Below are positions 54,401-58,990 of a DNA stretch of 64,000 bases, piece by piece (positions within the stretch are counted from its first letter, which is position 1; each line of letters opens with the position of its first letter). Made by a program: the position numbers and the translations under genes. The DNA is from Aphrophora alni (taxonomy: Eukaryota > Arthropoda > Insecta > Hemiptera > Aphrophoridae). The stretch lies in contig OY740768.1 of NCBI GenBank assembly GCA_963513935.1, forward strand, positions 22,567,177 to 22,631,176, given 5' to 3'. The notes under the pieces were generated by a model. It did not search any database, was not told the DNA's origin, and saw only the letters and a program-made list of their open reading frames with translations.

Positions 54401-55902
54401 TGCTATGTACAATGTTGTATTTGATGTTCGGCGATAATTTGAGCGTCTTATTGATTGGTAAAAAATGTGTATATCAAACTATCGATTACATATAAACTGA
54501 AATTTTGTTTTAATGAAATAACCAATTGCATGGCTCAGACCCTAATTTTCTACCTGAACTCTTGAGTATGCCACAAAACAGCTCAAGTAATATGAAGTTC
54601 GCCCCGGACACACCATTAGCCAGTGGATCTGCACATCATTCATTTCCATTAATCAGTGTTTCATTGTTGATACATTCTAGCTGTGATATAATTCTGACAC
54701 GACTGTGACCTAAATTCAATGAAATTCTTTAGGTTCATCAAAGCTGCCTTCAAATATATATTTTTATCGTTCTATCCAAGTCTTAGGCTTTGTTGGACAC
54801 AATCCATTAAAACTTTAATTTCTCACTGAAACACTATTGGATACATTCCCACTGGCAAGACATGTTCCTATCTAGGTCTGACTCCTAAGATTTCAATCCT
54901 GTTCTAACCTCACTTTTAAAGCTATCAGTAAACCACTCCAGCTCACTTATTAGTGGTCTTCTATAACCCATTATCCTCACAATAGAGCAAATTTTACTTT
55001 ATGTTGGTAATAAAAACTTATAAACATTTACATTTGGAGGGACAATCTACAATGGACAAGGTTGATTTTATCCGTAGCAGACTTTAAACTGTACATGTCT
55101 CCTGGGTAGTGTTAAATGACTCACAATGTTGGCTAATGCTTCTCAAAAAGAGTTGAATAGGGAGTGACAGAAATAAACGGACCTGTCTGGACTCTAAGAA
55201 CCACGATCAAGGATGGCATGAGCCAGTCTGAGCCATTGGACAAACAAACATTTACATTTATGTTAAACATATCTTAATTCAATATCTTTCAGTTTTCTTT
55301 GTATAGAAATAAAATTGTAAATAATAGAGAATAATTATTTTATATTTTACAGCTGCCTCGCCTGTAATACTGCAACTGACTCCACTTCTGGGAGTTGTTA
55401 TGGGCATGATAGCATCCCTCGTATTAGTAGCAATAGCTATTCTTTTAGCTTTACGTTTCAGAGGGAACAAAAAACGTCACGCTAGAATGCCAAGTGAAGA
55501 CATAAAAAAGTCAAGTGGAAGTATTGACAGCATGGAAAAAAATCCTGATATTATTCCACTAAACAATGGTAAATTCCCTACAATATGTTACATTAAATTT
55601 CATTCAGCAGATTAATGACAATTGGAGTTTCTATTTTAAAAGGGTAGCATAGATCATACAAATATAAAAAAATGTATCTATATAAATAGTTAATGGCCTT
55701 ATAACTAAACTTACAACTATATGCTATGGGGAATACTAATGTATGTTGCAAATAACAGTGCTGCATCCATAGATTCCACAAAAACTATTTGTTGGTGTCT
55801 TACATTAAACCAAATGTATTTATTTAAAATTTTAAAATACAATTCCATAAGCGCAATATTAATGGGCAACCATAAATAACTTTTCGGTTCCACATTACAA
55901 AC

Positions 55903-55968
<66 letters not shown>

Positions 55969-58582
55969 TACCATATATACCTTCAACTATTCTAACAGAT
56001 ATTTTTAGTTAATCAGCTGTTAAAAATTTATTAGCTTATTTTGAGGTTATGTTTACATCATTGCTAACAAGGAATGTGCAGAATTCTGCACAGAACTGGC
56101 TAGTAGATTTAGAAATGATAAAAAAAAAATTTAATAAAAACTTTTTAATTTTGTAGGTTTTTTAATTATATGAACAAATATGGTGCACAAACTTTGTTGT
56201 TTCTTCTTTTATAACCAATTTCTACATAATTTATAAATTTGGACTTACTGCCAGCAATCCTTTATTATTGTGTCCTTCAGGACTATTAAAATGATATGTA
56301 AAAAAAGATATTGTCAGGTATATTAAAACTATTAATACTGTAGGCTCCTTTAGTCTACAATTAAGATAATTTTAATATGAAATAGATAAAAATTATTTGG
56401 AAAAAATCAATCTTTTTGTGTTGATACTTCCAAAATCAGATTTATACTATCATTAAATGGCCATATTTTACAGTCATTAGTCCAATGAGCAAAAATAATC
56501 TAACAGTTTATTAGAAACAAACTGTTTGTTTCTAACAGTTTTTAGAAACAGAATTTAGATTGACTTATAAATTCATATAAATGCATGTAAATACATGTTT
56601 TTGGACACACCATTATTGATAACATAAATACTTTTATCATTCAAAATTATCTTTCCATAGACTTTGGTAGTCAATTACATTTAAATAATTAATTATATTA
56701 GAACTTTTGTTTTAGATGCTTTATAGAATTAAGGATTAAATTTATTAAGATAATTGAAATCATTATAATAATTTATTCAATATTATATTGTTTTTTTTTT
56801 TTTGCAGAAAATAAATTTGAAGATACAAAAACAGGACAAAAGACAAATCCTCATCAGCAAAATCTCAGGCCTTGTATAAGAAGTGAGGTAATTAAATTAT
56901 TAATTGATGTTTTTTCAACAATTAGTTTTAATATTTACAAATAGGCAACATCGTTCGCTAAACCAAAGTCATTTGAAAACACATCTGATTTGGATTACAA
57001 AAACATTTTATATGTAACAGTAAGTTAATTATAACAATTAATCACCAAATTAATCACAAAGTCATTGAACTCAATTTATACATGTAATTCTTTATAATAT
57101 TTGATTTTGTAAGTGAAGTTCTACAAGTGTTACTCATTCCAAGTGAAGTGATTAATTGTTGAAAACACTTTGTAATGTCATTTAACACTTGAAGCTAAAG
57201 ACCATAAGGTTATGAGATACCCTTACAGTACGAGCCATTTTGAACAAATATCAACAATTAAATTTAGCAATATTAGTAATAGGTCCTAAACAGGTTAGGT
57301 TATGTTTTAGATATAACTGAAAAGCTTGGAGTTTCTTCTTAATATTATCCATATTATAACCATATTATCAAAGAGAAATATTTTAATTTTATTCAAAAAA
57401 TAAGAGAAGCTGTCCATGTTTTGGGTTTTTTAAAATTTGAATTACTTTTACATTTTTTTTTAAATAAAACAATTGTAAATTAATACTAGTATATAACTTC
57501 TCTATAAGTTAGGATATAATATTAATGGTTTATAATTTTATCACATACACGACAAAATATTGAGTTATTGTCATACGCTCACAAGTGATGATGGCAAATT
57601 AATGGAAAGACAGTACTGTATCACTCCGCCTAGTCCCTTCTAAACTCTTCTCTACACACAAAATACACCACTTCAGCAATTAAGATACGAGATATTTATA
57701 AACATTATTTACAGCTTAGAGTTTCAGAAATATTCAACAGAAGTTGAGCACTTTGCAAAATGTGAAAGTTTAGCCACATCATTTCTTGTGCGGTGTAACA
57801 TTAAAGTTATATCTTTCTTGAAACAATATTGTGTCAATAGTTTTACAGGCATGGTATTATAAATATTAAATTAATGTATGTGTTTGGCAATTTTGTGAAT
57901 TCTGTTTCTAGAGGAATGCTGATTTATTACTATATATATAATTTTTACTTTGTTTCTCTGACATTCAAATGAGTTCATTATTTTCCTATATTTTGTAGAA
58001 ATGGAAAGATTGTTTAAAGTTAAATAATTTGTTGGATATAATTAAATAATCGTGAAATTGTATAATTTTCATAACAAAATAATCCCTTCAGAGCTTATCG
58101 TTAAGGTCTATAAACTTATTTTAGTATTAAAACATTTCTACCTCAACACCATCTTAGTCAAGAAATGTGTTGGGAATATTTGCCATTGCAAAAACCCTCT
58201 GATCCATCCCAATAACCTCAAATCTTTTTCACTATATAAACTTATGGACAAAAGGTATGGGATTTAAAGAAGTAAACCAAAATTTCTCCCTTTTATCATT
58301 GAGAAATTAAAGAGTGACACTGATCTGTTTTGGTACTACTATTAATGTTTATCAGTACTGCAGTTTGTGGTTAATAAAATTTATAACATGTTGTGTTGAG
58401 AGTGTATTAAAGTGTATGGTTTATATTTTTTCCAGAAAGATGATGTAACTTATGCTGAATTGTCTTTACCAAGTTCTGTGTATTCTTCACTGTTAAAATC
58501 AAATCCTGAACAAACCGTCTACGCACAGATAGATCCTTCCAACATACCACTCATCAAGCCTACAAAAGAAAGCATGGTATAG
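4458..58582 (+). CDS. Sidestep-family Ig/FN3 transmembrane receptor (13 spliced exons, 5' end missing)
   Basis: The joined exons give 767 residues with no stop (numbering starts at the first complete codon, 4460). Seen: Ig1 with C17, W33 and C95; Ig2 with C148, W161 and C200; Ig3 with C245, W258 and C298; Ig4 with C347, W360 and C397; Ig5 with C441, W454 and C495 plus an extra C421/C508 pair; an FN3 domain (about 517-612); a membrane helix (about 632-654); and a cytoplasmic tail of about 110 residues. The segments PIYSVDAR, YRCRVDF and [12 protein letters not shown] are typical of the insect Sidestep family. Known of the family: these are surface ligands for Beat-type Ig receptors in axon guidance and synaptic partner matching. 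Inferred: this is one Side paralogue, but which one cannot be decided. The signal-peptide exon is not visible. The first visible exon needs one base from an upstream exon, so the gene starts before 4458, probably outside the window. Confidence 0.93.
4591..7895. other. Intron 1 (3.3 kb, phase 2)
   Basis: AT-rich sequence with no recognised element. Short TA runs occur near 5760. It splits Ig1 between its two cysteines. Confidence 0.8.
7896..8107 (+). CDS. Exon 2: second half of Ig1
   Basis: The acceptor is TTTTTTCAG and the donor GTAAGT. The exon encodes residues 45-114: VDARG, then [15 protein letters not shown], and YRCRVDF with the second Ig1 cysteine (C95), ending in VNLTI. These blocks are among the most conserved of the Side family. 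The split codon with exon 1 is AG+T (Ser), which restores the family motif PIYS. The outgoing intron is phase 1, at the Ig1/Ig2 border. Confidence 0.95.
9705..9955 (+). repeat. Dispersed repeat family 1, copy A
   Basis: It shares, in order, blocks resembling TTGAATACTCTAATAGCATC, TTGGTCAGGAGAGGACCTG and GGAATCTAACCTAAGCCTAG with copies at 16570, 24680 (reverse), 32795 and 58815. There is no tRNA-like A/B box and no coding sequence. It may be a SINE or MITE of unknown type. Confidence 0.65.
13276..13322. repeat. (CA)n microsatellite
   Basis: About 23 CA units. Confidence 0.95.
13440..14870. mobile_element. Long fold-back element, about 1.4 kb
   Basis: The left arm (about 13440-13910) is a diverged reverse complement of the right arm (about 14395-14870). 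Matching landmarks on the left include TTTTTTATGGAATTTCAAAA, GCTATCCAAATTTT and TGATAAACCCGCCTGTTTAG; each reappears inverted on the right. The 480-bp centre holds a smaller inverted repeat and a CTGAGGATG..GGCGAAAC motif like that of Penelope-type elements. No coding capacity was seen and a clear target duplication was not identified. Confidence 0.65.
14230..14258 (+). other. Penelope/hammerhead-like motif, degenerate
   Basis: The sequence reads CCTGAGGATGC, then a short stem-loop, then AAGGCGAAAC. This resembles the CUGAUGA..GAAA core of Penelope-element hammerhead ribozymes, but the core U is G here, so activity is unlikely. It is flanked by the inverted pairs ACATTCACTACATGGA / TCCGTGTAGTGAATGT, and TAGTTCAAT / ATTGAACTA. 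Confidence 0.35.
15402..15441. repeat. (TA)n microsatellite
   Basis: About 20 TA units. Confidence 0.95.
15806..15835. repeat. Poly(T) tract
   Basis: About 30 consecutive T. Confidence 0.95.
16570..16815 (+). repeat. Dispersed repeat family 1, copy B
   Basis: It carries the same ordered blocks as the copy at 9705, including CCTTTGAATACTCAA, TTGGTCAAGATAGACCTGAT, GGAATCTAACATAAAC and a shared extension, GGTCCAGGTTCCTAGAGATT. The A-rich stretch before the TTTGAATACTC block is also shared. Confidence 0.65.
17175..17890 (+). repeat. Dispersed repeat family 2, copy A, carrying a long TA tract
   Basis: It is colinear with 50505-51235: shared blocks include TTTATCAATTTTAATGCT, ACTAAAGTTTCTT, CTTGGCTTTAA, ATCAGATGAAAATT, CTCTTTAACA and CTTCTTCGT. 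This copy has about 30 TA units at 17584-17641, where the other copy has almost none. The family is not recognised and has no open frame. Confidence 0.7.
17584..17641. repeat. (AT)n microsatellite inside dispersed repeat family 2
   Basis: About 29 AT units between CTTTAA and ATCAGATG. The second family copy has TTATATCAGATG at the same point, so the tract expanded after the element was dispersed. Confidence 0.9.
18316..18377. repeat. (CA)n microsatellite with one C-rich interruption
   Basis: CA units broken once by CCCCC near 18335. Confidence 0.9.
18625..18662. repeat. (TA)n microsatellite
   Basis: About 18 TA units. Confidence 0.9.
19815..19928 (+). CDS. Exon 3: first half of Ig2
   Basis: The acceptor is TTTCAG and the donor GTAAGT. 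The exon encodes residues 116-152, starting with [12 protein letters not shown] and containing GPYNEG and VNITC (C148, first Ig2 cysteine). The frame joins exons 2 and 4 without a stop. The outgoing intron is phase 1 and splits codon G153 within the SSGGRPLP motif. Confidence 0.93.
20910..21640 (+). repeat. Dispersed repeat family 3, copy A
   Basis: It is colinear with 28845-29850: the two share AATCAAAA.GTGAAAA, TTTAAATA..ACTT, GTCCTCAGCGT, TTGTGATTTTA, TCACATTTCA and GATATGGTCAAAATAT-like blocks. It is non-coding and of unknown class. Fragments near 12900 and 25540 appear related. Confidence 0.6.
21835..22425. mobile_element. Fold-back MITE of about 590 bp
   Basis: The left end, CAGGGTGCTTCAAAATTGTG, is matched by the inverted right end, CATTCTTGCAAAATGGTG. 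Internal pairs are ACATATGTCCGG (21922) / CCGGACATATGT (22330) and AATTGTCAAAACAATC / GATTGTTTTGACAATT. The middle contains a hairpin built on ACACAAAAT and its complement. The CAGGGTG start is common among insect mariner-related MITEs. No coding sequence is present. Confidence 0.65.
24680..24875 (-). repeat. Dispersed repeat family 1, copy C (reverse)
   Basis: Read on the minus strand it gives CCTAGCCCTCAAATACACTG, then CAGGGTTGGAAGAA, GTTGGTCAAGAGAGACCTGA and a TAGCCTAAGATTAGATGAAG block, in the same order as the plus-strand copies. Confidence 0.65.
25325..25800. repeat. Possible partial copy of dispersed family 3
   Basis: It shares TCACATTTCATC, a TTTTGAGAAATA block and a following ATGGTTGATT block with 28845-29850. 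The match is short and diverged. Confidence 0.35.
26124..26249. repeat. Near-perfect inverted repeat, arms about 60 bp
   Basis: CATATCACATATTTACA, an A-run, CCTATAGGTTCTAAACCATA and CATGTATATATGTA on the left are followed after only 6 bases by their full reverse complement. The only difference seen is the length of the A/T run (11 against 9). An extruded or transcribed form would be an almost unbroken hairpin. The 3' arm runs straight into a (TA)n tract. Confidence 0.9.
26248..26297. repeat. (AT)n microsatellite
   Basis: AT dinucleotide tract with one interruption, between the hairpin and the tandem array. Confidence 0.9.
26313..26830 (+). repeat. Tandem array of four 127-bp units
   Basis: The phrase TCTCTGGATC recurs every 127 bp (with the ATC base at 26334, 26461, 26588 and 26715). 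Units 2 and 3 showed no differences, unit 1 diverges at its start and unit 4 diverges in its second half. Each unit contains TGGTTTGGGGTAGGTCTGTA or a variant, and ends in TTTACCCCTAAAG or similar. There is no open frame across the units. Confidence 0.9.
27180..27515 (+). pseudogene. Pogo/Tigger-type transposase fragment
   Basis: An open stretch from 27287 encodes [20 protein letters not shown] followed by [27 protein letters not shown]. This matches the DDE_1 region around the first catalytic aspartate, which in the family reads NIxNxDETNxxDxPG. Here the residue after the aspartate is K instead of E. Upstream frames ([10 protein letters not shown]) are also transposase-like but shifted. No catalytic remainder follows, so it is a truncated relic. 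Confidence 0.75.
27720..28030 (+). repeat. Dispersed repeat family 4, copy A
   Basis: It is colinear with 55735-56115: CTATCTGTTGGTG, AATGTTAATGGG, TACAAACAGAT, TCATTAGCTTATTTTGAGGT and a final GCTAGTA block are shared. It is non-coding and of unknown class. Confidence 0.65.
28190..28393 (+). CDS. Exon 4: second half of Ig2
   Basis: The acceptor is TTTACAG and the donor GTAAGG. The exon encodes residues 154-220, with RPLPRVTWW (W161) and LTCQA (C200, second Ig2 cysteine), ending in VTLDMN. The next exon continues as LRPL, which fits the family. The outgoing intron is phase 1, at the Ig2/Ig3 border. Confidence 0.95.
28845..29850 (+). repeat. Dispersed repeat family 3, copy B, interrupted by a MITE
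   Basis: It is homologous and colinear to 20910-21640, but 253 bp of Tigger-like MITE (29300-29552) lies within it and is absent from copy A. The nesting shows the MITE is younger than this copy. Confidence 0.6.
29300..29552. mobile_element. Tigger/pogo-like MITE, 253 bp
   Basis: The terminal inverted repeats read CAGGCAAAACTCGTTAATCC and, inverted at the other end, CAGGCGGGCCTCGTTAATCC. The insertion is flanked by TA (29298-29299 and 29553-29554). The CTCGTTAATCCGAA-type end is typical of the Tigger branch of pogo elements. It has no coding capacity. Confidence 0.85.
32096..32247 (+). CDS. Exon 5: first half of Ig3
   Basis: The acceptor is CTGTTTCAG and the donor GTAAGA. The exon encodes residues 222-271, with [14 protein letters not shown] (C245) and SWWKG (W258). 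An open frame continues upstream into the intron by chance, but the acceptor and the family match both set the exon start here. The outgoing intron is phase 0; it is 10.7 kb long and holds the LTR element. Confidence 0.94.
32795..32905 (+). repeat. Dispersed repeat family 1, copy D (short)
   Basis: The blocks CGTACTCTAATAGCATTAGG and GAGTTGGTCAAGAGAAAC match the family. The 3' half is missing or too diverged. Confidence 0.55.
33262..33570 (+). repeat. 129-bp tandem array, left part (about 2.3 units)
   Basis: The phrases ACCAACTAATAGAGC, GCTAACAGATCTCTCTTCAT, ACCTCTCTCTTGTTCC and GAAAGCTAAATAACCTTTCT repeat at 129-bp spacing. The leftmost unit is the most diverged. The array is cut at CCACCC by the LTR element and resumes at 42055. 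Confidence 0.9.
33571..35248 (+). repeat. Left long terminal repeat (1678 bp)
   Basis: It begins TGTAATACCAAAAATGGTAA, with two small hairpins, TACCAAAAATGGTA and AACCAAAAAATGGTT. It ends TTTAATTTATCACA. It is colinear without gaps with 40377-42054 (constant offset 6806). In the beginning and end segments compared base by base no mismatch was found, and the three short reading frames inside are identical in both copies. Confidence 0.93.
35249..35479 (+). other. Leader between the left LTR and the open frame
   Basis: A GC-richer start (TGTCGCTTCAACTGCGGGGC) is followed by a hairpin, TATTCTTATATT / AATATAAGAATA. The start does not give the TGG expected of a tRNA primer site. Further TAAGAAT repeats follow. 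This is where an RNA leader or packaging signal would lie. Confidence 0.5.
35480..36838 (+). CDS. 452-aa protein of unknown function in the LTR element
   Basis: An open frame with ATG after an A-rich leader, far longer than expected by chance at this composition. Residues about 1-135 look helical and charged ([28 protein letters not shown]). About 140-270 is low-complexity, rich in N, K, S and G, with repeated NGGV/DGV/GGV motifs. About 275-452 is again ordered and basic, with [20 protein letters not shown]. No zinc knuckle, protease, RT or integrase motif is visible. The position fits a gag-like structural protein, but there is no sequence support for that. Codon use is strongly A/T-ending with few C. 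The antisense frames over it are shadows. Confidence 0.7.
   Translation: MEGDNNNKLITDVERINAEGEAIKREAEKYFLNVNKECSVNLAAKSSDGRVCNLWWITMSREELDKQWHVRLGQNLIERESEFKKEIKNMILAGFKARNESYKKMKDRLLEEVPPVTMVAVRVITNKAEKDDYYCKFDNIKNEFFSNNNKVNNEIDNTENLKVKKNGGVNDFDGKNEVSSDSVNKNSNLLNENQKGNGGVDNSQIKSKMLGEIEKFGQSMNSKFEIEKLKIKIMNRLKISQNESFENNDLKQLIDNVEIKKNDGVTKCGGVEIGISNLKNKIKTNNIMIKESAVFLKKRVYHKTVDFESNIMLKFRNVFRIQEQIIKSFCEKSSFENKYENVCIKEVFVMMYGNSGVRIPKLTADKFRSIDSKMFERKRDVGMSVREKGKVVLSILRDNNKGESFVRKESVVKTSLEKLSKLEVVFNIKSVSKNLIMYFKIFHQSGNHRKNG
36839..40376 (+). other. Non-coding internal part of the LTR element
   Basis: 3.5 kb with no reading frame of note. It is rich in A, G and T and very poor in C, with loosely repeated phrases such as AATGAATAA, AAGTTTTTT and AAGAGATT. 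It includes a 26-base A-run at 38524-38549 and a T-run near 40198-40216. ATACAGGGTGTTACCAAAAT at 37477 resembles a transposon end, but no partner was found. Confidence 0.6.
38524..38549. repeat. Poly(A) tract in the LTR element
   Basis: 26 consecutive A, internal to the element. Confidence 0.95.
40377..42054 (+). repeat. Right long terminal repeat (1678 bp)
   Basis: Same length and sequence as 33571-35248 in all compared stretches. The preceding bases, TTTGATGGGGTATT, give only a short purine run (GATGGGG) as a possible polypurine tract. Confidence 0.93.
42055..42895 (+). repeat. 129-bp tandem array, right part (about 6.5 units)
   Basis: GAGCCCC recurs at 42174, 42303 and 42432 and at the same spacing after that. 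Units differ by single bases (for example CAGCTTACAGAG against CTGCTTACAGAG). The array ends at about 42895 in GTAACTAATAGAG, 64 bp before exon 6. It is the continuation of the array at 33262. Confidence 0.92.
42959..43103 (+). CDS. Exon 6: second half of Ig3
   Basis: The acceptor is AATTTCAG and the donor GTGAGT. The exon encodes residues 272-319, with [19 protein letters not shown] (C298), ending in WKLNIY. It starts only 64 bp after the 129-bp tandem repeat array, so the array and its LTR insertion sit very close to the acceptor. The outgoing intron is phase 1, at the Ig3/Ig4 border. Confidence 0.94.
43950..44001. repeat. (TA)n microsatellite
   Basis: About 26 TA units. Confidence 0.95.
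45359..45497 (+). repeat. 46-bp tandem repeats in the left palindrome arm (three units)
   Basis: ACAGGAAACTG occurs at 45361, 45407 and 45453. The right arm has a single complementary unit, so the extra units must have arisen in one arm or during insertion. Confidence 0.9.
45567..45589 (+). other. Hammerhead-like core in the right arm
   Basis: CCGATGA, a GCC-GCAA-GGC stem-loop and GAAAC match the layout of the minimal hammerhead ribozymes of Penelope-like elements, except that the invariant U of CUGAUGA is C. The flanks do not form a good stem I. The mirror copy lies at 45293-45315 on the minus strand. Activity is doubtful. Confidence 0.35.
46421..46551 (+). CDS. Exon 7: first half of Ig4
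   Basis: The acceptor is TGTTGCAG and the donor GTAAGG. The exon encodes residues 321-363: [21 protein letters not shown] (C347) and VTWKHN (W360). An upstream in-frame ATG is intronic. The outgoing intron is phase 0. Confidence 0.93.
46552..48056. other. Intron 7 (1.5 kb, phase 0)
   Basis: AT-rich. ATACAGGCTGTTCTAGAAGT at 46653 resembles a MITE end, but no inverted partner was identified. There is a short (AT)n at 47220. Confidence 0.7.
48057..48216 (+). CDS. Exon 8: second half of Ig4
   Basis: The acceptor is TGTTCAG and the donor GTAAGT. The exon encodes residues 364-416, with [20 protein letters not shown] (C397) and the typical C-terminal Ig strand NKEGDGESN. The outgoing intron is phase 1, at the Ig4/Ig5 border. 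Confidence 0.95.
49633..49858. mobile_element. Tigger/pogo-like MITE, 226 bp
   Basis: The terminal inverted repeats are CAGTAGAAGTCCGATTCGG and, inverted at the right, CAGTAGAAGTCCATTAGTCC. The insertion is flanked by TA on both sides (49631-49632, 49859-49860). The left end is locally GC-rich, with GGACTACCGAAC and similar phrases. It is non-coding. Confidence 0.85.
49866..49893. repeat. (GT)n microsatellite
   Basis: About 13 GT units directly after the MITE. Confidence 0.9.
50003..50299 (+). CDS. Exon 9: complete Ig5
   Basis: The acceptor is CATTGCAG and the donor GTGAGT. The exon encodes residues 418-515 and carries a whole Ig domain: APVCKPNQQ at the start, [10 protein letters not shown] (C441), FTWKF (W454), [10 protein letters not shown] (C495) and [11 protein letters not shown] at the end. 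The extra cysteines C421 and C508 flank the domain and may pair. Unlike Ig1 to Ig4, this domain is not split by an intron. Confidence 0.95.
50505..51235 (+). repeat. Dispersed repeat family 2, copy B
   Basis: It is colinear with 17175-17890 over about 700 bp without the long TA tract. Shared blocks begin at CAAAATTATAA.AAAAT and end near CATTCAAAAGT and GCTTC.GTT. Many substitutions separate the copies, so both are old. Confidence 0.7.
51420..51448. repeat. Poly(T) tract
   Basis: About 29 consecutive T. Confidence 0.95.
52479..52793 (+). CDS. Exon 10: fibronectin type III domain
   Basis: The acceptor is TTTTATAG and the donor GTAAGT. The exon encodes residues 517-620, with [13 protein letters not shown], a central C/Q-rich strand, the [19 protein letters not shown] block typical of FN3 F and G strands, and a linker rich in K, Q and N. 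The domain occupies a single exon. The outgoing intron is phase 1. Confidence 0.93.
53154..54043 (+). mobile_element. Internally deleted mariner-like element (DUF4817-type)
   Basis: The left end, CGGGGTGTTTCAAAATAAAT, is matched by the inverted right end, CGGGTGTTTGAAAATGAATA. The inverted repeats are about 30 bp and continue with AGCG. The element is about 890 bp, shorter than the roughly 1.3-1.5 kb I would expect for a full element, and encloses a broken transposase. It inserted between simple AT repeats, so the target duplication cannot be read safely. Confidence 0.8.
53313..53933 (+). pseudogene. Broken transposase of the mariner-like element
   Basis: Three frames carry it. The first has the N-terminal DUF4817-like block ([20 protein letters not shown], ending [11 protein letters not shown]). 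The second has [18 protein letters not shown] and [13 protein letters not shown], which holds the second catalytic aspartate. The third has LRNRIEAAV and the C-terminus [14 protein letters not shown]. The segment with the first catalytic aspartate is deleted between DPPG..RRW and YGPFFF, and the last catalytic region is broken by frameshift. It cannot make a working enzyme. Confidence 0.85.
54051..54097. repeat. GT/TA compound microsatellite
   Basis: GTGTGTGTA, then TA repeats, then a second GT run, directly after the mariner-like element. Confidence 0.9.
55353..55568 (+). CDS. Exon 11: transmembrane segment and start of the tail
   Basis: The acceptor is TTTTACAG and the donor GTAAAT. The exon encodes residues 622-692. 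An apolar run rich in L, V, I and A (about 632-654) is followed by the basic stop-transfer stretch [11 protein letters not shown]. This orients the five Ig domains and the FN3 domain outside and the tail inside. The tail continues with acidic and serine-rich sequence. The outgoing intron is phase 1. Confidence 0.92.
55735..56115 (+). repeat. Dispersed repeat family 4, copy B
   Basis: It is colinear with 27720-28030, sharing CTATTTGTTGGTG, AATATTAATGGG, TACAAACAGAT, TTATTAGCTTATTTTGAGGT and CTGGCTAGTA. A 64-bp AT tract (55906-55969) is inserted after ACAGAT, where the other copy has none. Confidence 0.65.
55906..55969. repeat. (AT)n microsatellite within family 4
   Basis: About 32 AT units. 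Confidence 0.95.
56808..56887 (+). CDS. Exon 12: short cytoplasmic exon
   Basis: The acceptor follows a long T run (TTTGCAG) and the donor is GTAATT. The exon encodes residues 694-719, a polar stretch rich in K, Q, N and T that ends RPCIRSE, with no recognisable domain. It keeps the frame between exons 11 and 13 and has the strong polypyrimidine tract expected of a real exon, but the sequence itself is less distinctive than that of the other exons. Confidence 0.82.
56888..58435. other. Intron 12 (1.5 kb, phase 0)
   Basis: No recognised element. It contains a chance open frame at 58052-58267 without family features. Confidence 0.75.
58436..58582 (+). CDS. Exon 13: tail with tyrosine motifs and stop
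   Basis: The acceptor is TTTTTCCAG and the frame ends at TAG (58580-58582). The exon encodes residues 720-767. It contains VTYAEL (Y725, ITIM pattern), SVYSSL (Y735, ITIM-like) and TVYAQI (Y748, ITSM pattern). The last residues are ESMV, which fits a class I PDZ ligand. A GTATAG at 58577 could act as a donor, removing V767 and the stop and joining to 60752. From memory, Side-family tails keep similar YAEL and YAQI motifs, which supports the exon. Confidence 0.9.
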   Translation, partial: KDDVTYAELSLPSSVYSSLLKSNPEQTVYAQIDPSNIPLIKPTKESMV

Positions 58583-58814
58583 CATCTAGTGTCTTCAGAT
58601 AATGTTGCATGGTTAGTAATTGTATTAGTGCTGCACAGTACTGTATTTTAAGCACACCCTTTGTATTATCCTACATCCTCTTAGTTGACATTAGTATTGG
58701 CTCTTGTGTATTATAATATAATTCCATTGTTTTGATAATCATTAATCTAATCCTCTCTTGATTTATGTCAAAAAACCTCTCGGGTTATCATCACTTCATT
58801 AAAAAAGGGGGGGG

Positions 58815-58990
58815 AAACATAAAATAGAGCCCTAGCTCTAATATTGACAGGGTCGGAAAAGAACAAGACTTGATCAAGAAACACCTATTAGAAAAAAAAG
58901 CCATCTTAACAATGACTATAAGAAAAAAGGTGTTGCTCCAGGTAGGTTCTTTCAGGTTTGCTATGCCTCTACTTATTAAAAAGAGCCCCT
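58815..58990 (+). repeat. Dispersed repeat family 1, copy E
   Basis: The blocks ATAGAGCCCTAGCTCTAATA, GACAGGGTCGGAAAAGAACA and ACTTGATCAAGAAACACCTA match the family, followed by GCTCCAGGTAGGTT. It lies about 230 bp after the stop codon, so it may be part of the 3' UTR. Confidence 0.65.

Larger units (their letters stand above)
52794..55352. other. Intron 10 (2.6 kb, phase 1)
   Basis: It contains the deleted mariner-like element at 53154-54043, bordered by AT and GT tracts. The rest (54100-55352) has no recognised element. Confidence 0.8.
55569..56807. other. Intron 11 (1.2 kb, phase 1)
   Basis: It holds dispersed family 4 copy B with an (AT)n expansion. The rest is AT-rich. Confidence 0.8.
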
